Positions 62,965-64,000 of a stretch of DNA of 64,000 bases are shown here, in pieces. This stretch comes from BJGV01 sp965205785. GTDB taxonomy: Bacteria > Pseudomonadota > Gammaproteobacteria > Burkholderiales > Nitrosomonadaceae. The notes beneath the pieces were generated by a model. It searched no databases. It was not told the DNA's origin and saw only the letters and a program-made list of their open reading frames with translations. The stretch lies in contig OZ242188.1 in NCBI GenBank assembly GCA_965205785.1, forward strand, positions 2,108,001-2,172,000, given 5' to 3'. The translations under genes and the position numbers were made by a program. Numbering within the stretch: position 1 is the first letter of the stretch; each line of letters begins with the position of its first letter.

Positions 62965-64000
62965 ATGAATTTGTGTGACCTCGCCCCAGAATATATACAT
63001 TCTATTGCACCTTACCAGCCAGGAAAGCCTATATCTGAGTTGGCAAGAGAAATGGGGCTTGATGAATCTACCATCATCAAACTTGCATCGAATGAAAATC
63101 CTTTTGGTACCAGCCCTCTGGCACTTGAAGCAATGGAAAAAGCGCTGGATGAAGTGATGCGCTACCCTGATGGTAATGGTTTTGAATTAAAAAAAGCATT
63201 ATCTAAGAAATATGCTGTAGAAAGTGATCAAATCGTACTTGGAAATGGATCGAATGATGTACTAGAGCTAGCAGCTCGGATATTTCTGAAGCCAGGTACT
63301 TCTGCAGTTTTCTCTCAGCATGCTTTTGCCGTTTATCCACTTGTGACCCAGGCTGCAGGAGCAACCAAGATTGTAGTTCCTGCAAAAAATTATGGTCATG
63401 ATATTGATGCAATGCTGGATGCTATAACACCTGAAACCCGTGTAGTCTTTATTGCTAATCCTAATAACCCAACCGGTACATTTTTGCCTGCCCCAGATAT
63501 CTTACGTTTTTTAAAGCGTGTTTCACGAGATGTTCTAGTAATACTGGATGAGGCTTACAACGAATACCTGCCAGATATATCTAGAGTTGACACTATTAAA
63601 TGGTTACATATTTTTTCCAATCTGCTTATTACCCGTACTTTTTCTAAAATTTATGGGATGGCTGGTATCCGTATCGGATTTGGGTTTGCACATACGGAGG
63701 TCTCAGGGCTAATGAACCGAATACGCCAGCCATTTAATGTTAATAGCATTGGGCTCTCTGGAGCTTTAGCGGCAATAAATGACACGGAATTCGTTAAACG
63801 TTCCTATGCTCTTAATCAGGCAGGTATGCTTCAAATAACCACTGGTCTGCGCCAGCTGGGTCTTACATACATTCCATCGTATGGAAATTTCTTGAGTTTT
63901 AGGATGGAAAACGGTAAGACAGCTGCTGTCTATCAACACCTCTTACAGAAGGGAGTTATCGTACGCCCAATTGGTATTTATGAAATGCCAGAATATCTAC
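62965..64000 (+). CDS. hisC: Histidinol-phosphate aminotransferase, 3' end outside window
   Basis: ATG at 62965 (MNLCDLAPEYIHSIAPYQPGKP) begins an open frame of 345 codons that runs off the window, close to the full family length of about 370. The family features are KLASNENPFGTSPLA, RYPDGNG, PNNPTGT, DEAYNEY and TFSKIYGMAGIRIG (PLP-binding Lys). It transfers an amino group in histidine synthesis and can act on aromatic precursors, which fits its place after pheA. Confidence 0.95.
   Translation, partial: MNLCDLAPEYIHSIAPYQPGKPISELAREMGLDESTIIKLASNENPFGTSPLALEAMEKALDEVMRYPDGNGFELKKALSKKYAVESDQIVLGNGSNDVLELAARIFLKPGTSAVFSQHAFAVYPLVTQAAGATKIVVPAKNYGHDIDAMLDAITPETRVVFIANPNNPTGTFLPAPDILRFLKRVSRDVLVILDEAYNEYLPDISRVDTIKWLHIFSNLLITRTFSKIYGMAGIRIGFGFAHTEVSGLMNRIRQPFNVNSIGLSGALAAINDTEFVKRSYALNQAGMLQITTGLRQLGLTYIPSYGNFLSFRMENGKTAAVYQHLLQKGVIVRPIGIYEMPEYL

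Overview
The window is AT-rich bacterial chromosome, most likely from a betaproteobacterium of the Nitrosomonadales type (Nitrosomonas or a relative). Support for this is indirect: a copper nitrite reductase gene, the housekeeping order gyrA-serC-serA-pheA-hisC, a betaproteobacterial-style tmRNA, gph-ubiG next to a TRZ/ATZ-type deaminase, and an inorganic-carbon uptake set (SulP transporter plus beta-carbonic anhydrase) that suits an autotroph. No ammonia-oxidation genes are present, so the genus is an inference.

Layout. 0-2.6 kb: the 3' part of a repeat-rich autotransporter adhesin with two frame breaks. 2.8-4.0 kb: copper nitrite reductase nirK, whose frame is broken by a perfect 16-bp tandem duplication. 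4-11.4 kb: small secreted, membrane and hypothetical genes, an SDR oxidoreductase, a periplasmic phosphatase-like protein, a DUF2779 nuclease-like protein and a type IV pilin fragment. 11.4-20 kb: a minus-strand cobalamin operon (btuB-btuM-cobO-bluB-cbiP-cobU-cobT-cobC-cobS) read from a cobalamin riboswitch. It covers uptake across both membranes, adenosylation, DMB synthesis and nucleotide-loop assembly, but not the corrin ring. 20-28 kb: two GNAT/FemAB-like transferases, a DCC-family protein, a glutathione peroxidase, a membrane-anchored phosphoribosyltransferase split by a -1 frameshift, and small proteins. 28-32.7 kb: an RND heavy-metal efflux pair with a PII-like protein.

From about 22.5 kb, and densely from 33.7 to 53.4 kb, the intergenic spaces hold degenerate copies of one repeat. 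Its left end equals the last 16-17 bases of the ssrA (tmRNA) gene, and its right end is a hairpin with a TGGCAC loop. The intact ssrA lies at the right end of this array. I read the region as a stack of modules left by repeated site-specific insertion at ssrA, with no integrase in the window. Cargo includes a MATE transporter, SDR and TetR-like genes, a YdjM-like membrane protein, a FAD-linked oxidase, lipoproteins, a methyltransferase, a prophage-type DUF1353 gene and the SulP/CBS/carbonic-anhydrase group.

53.8-64 kb is conserved core: gph, ubiG and an amidohydrolase on the minus strand; gyrA, serC, serA, pheA and hisC (cut by the window edge) on the plus strand.

An unusual number of genes are interrupted by small indels: the autotransporter, nirK, a RusA-like gene, the phosphoribosyltransferase, the RND adaptor, a repeat protein and a membrane/coil protein. 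Some lie in homopolymers or at canonical slippery heptamers. They may be real decay, recoding or residual sequencing error; the sequence alone cannot decide.
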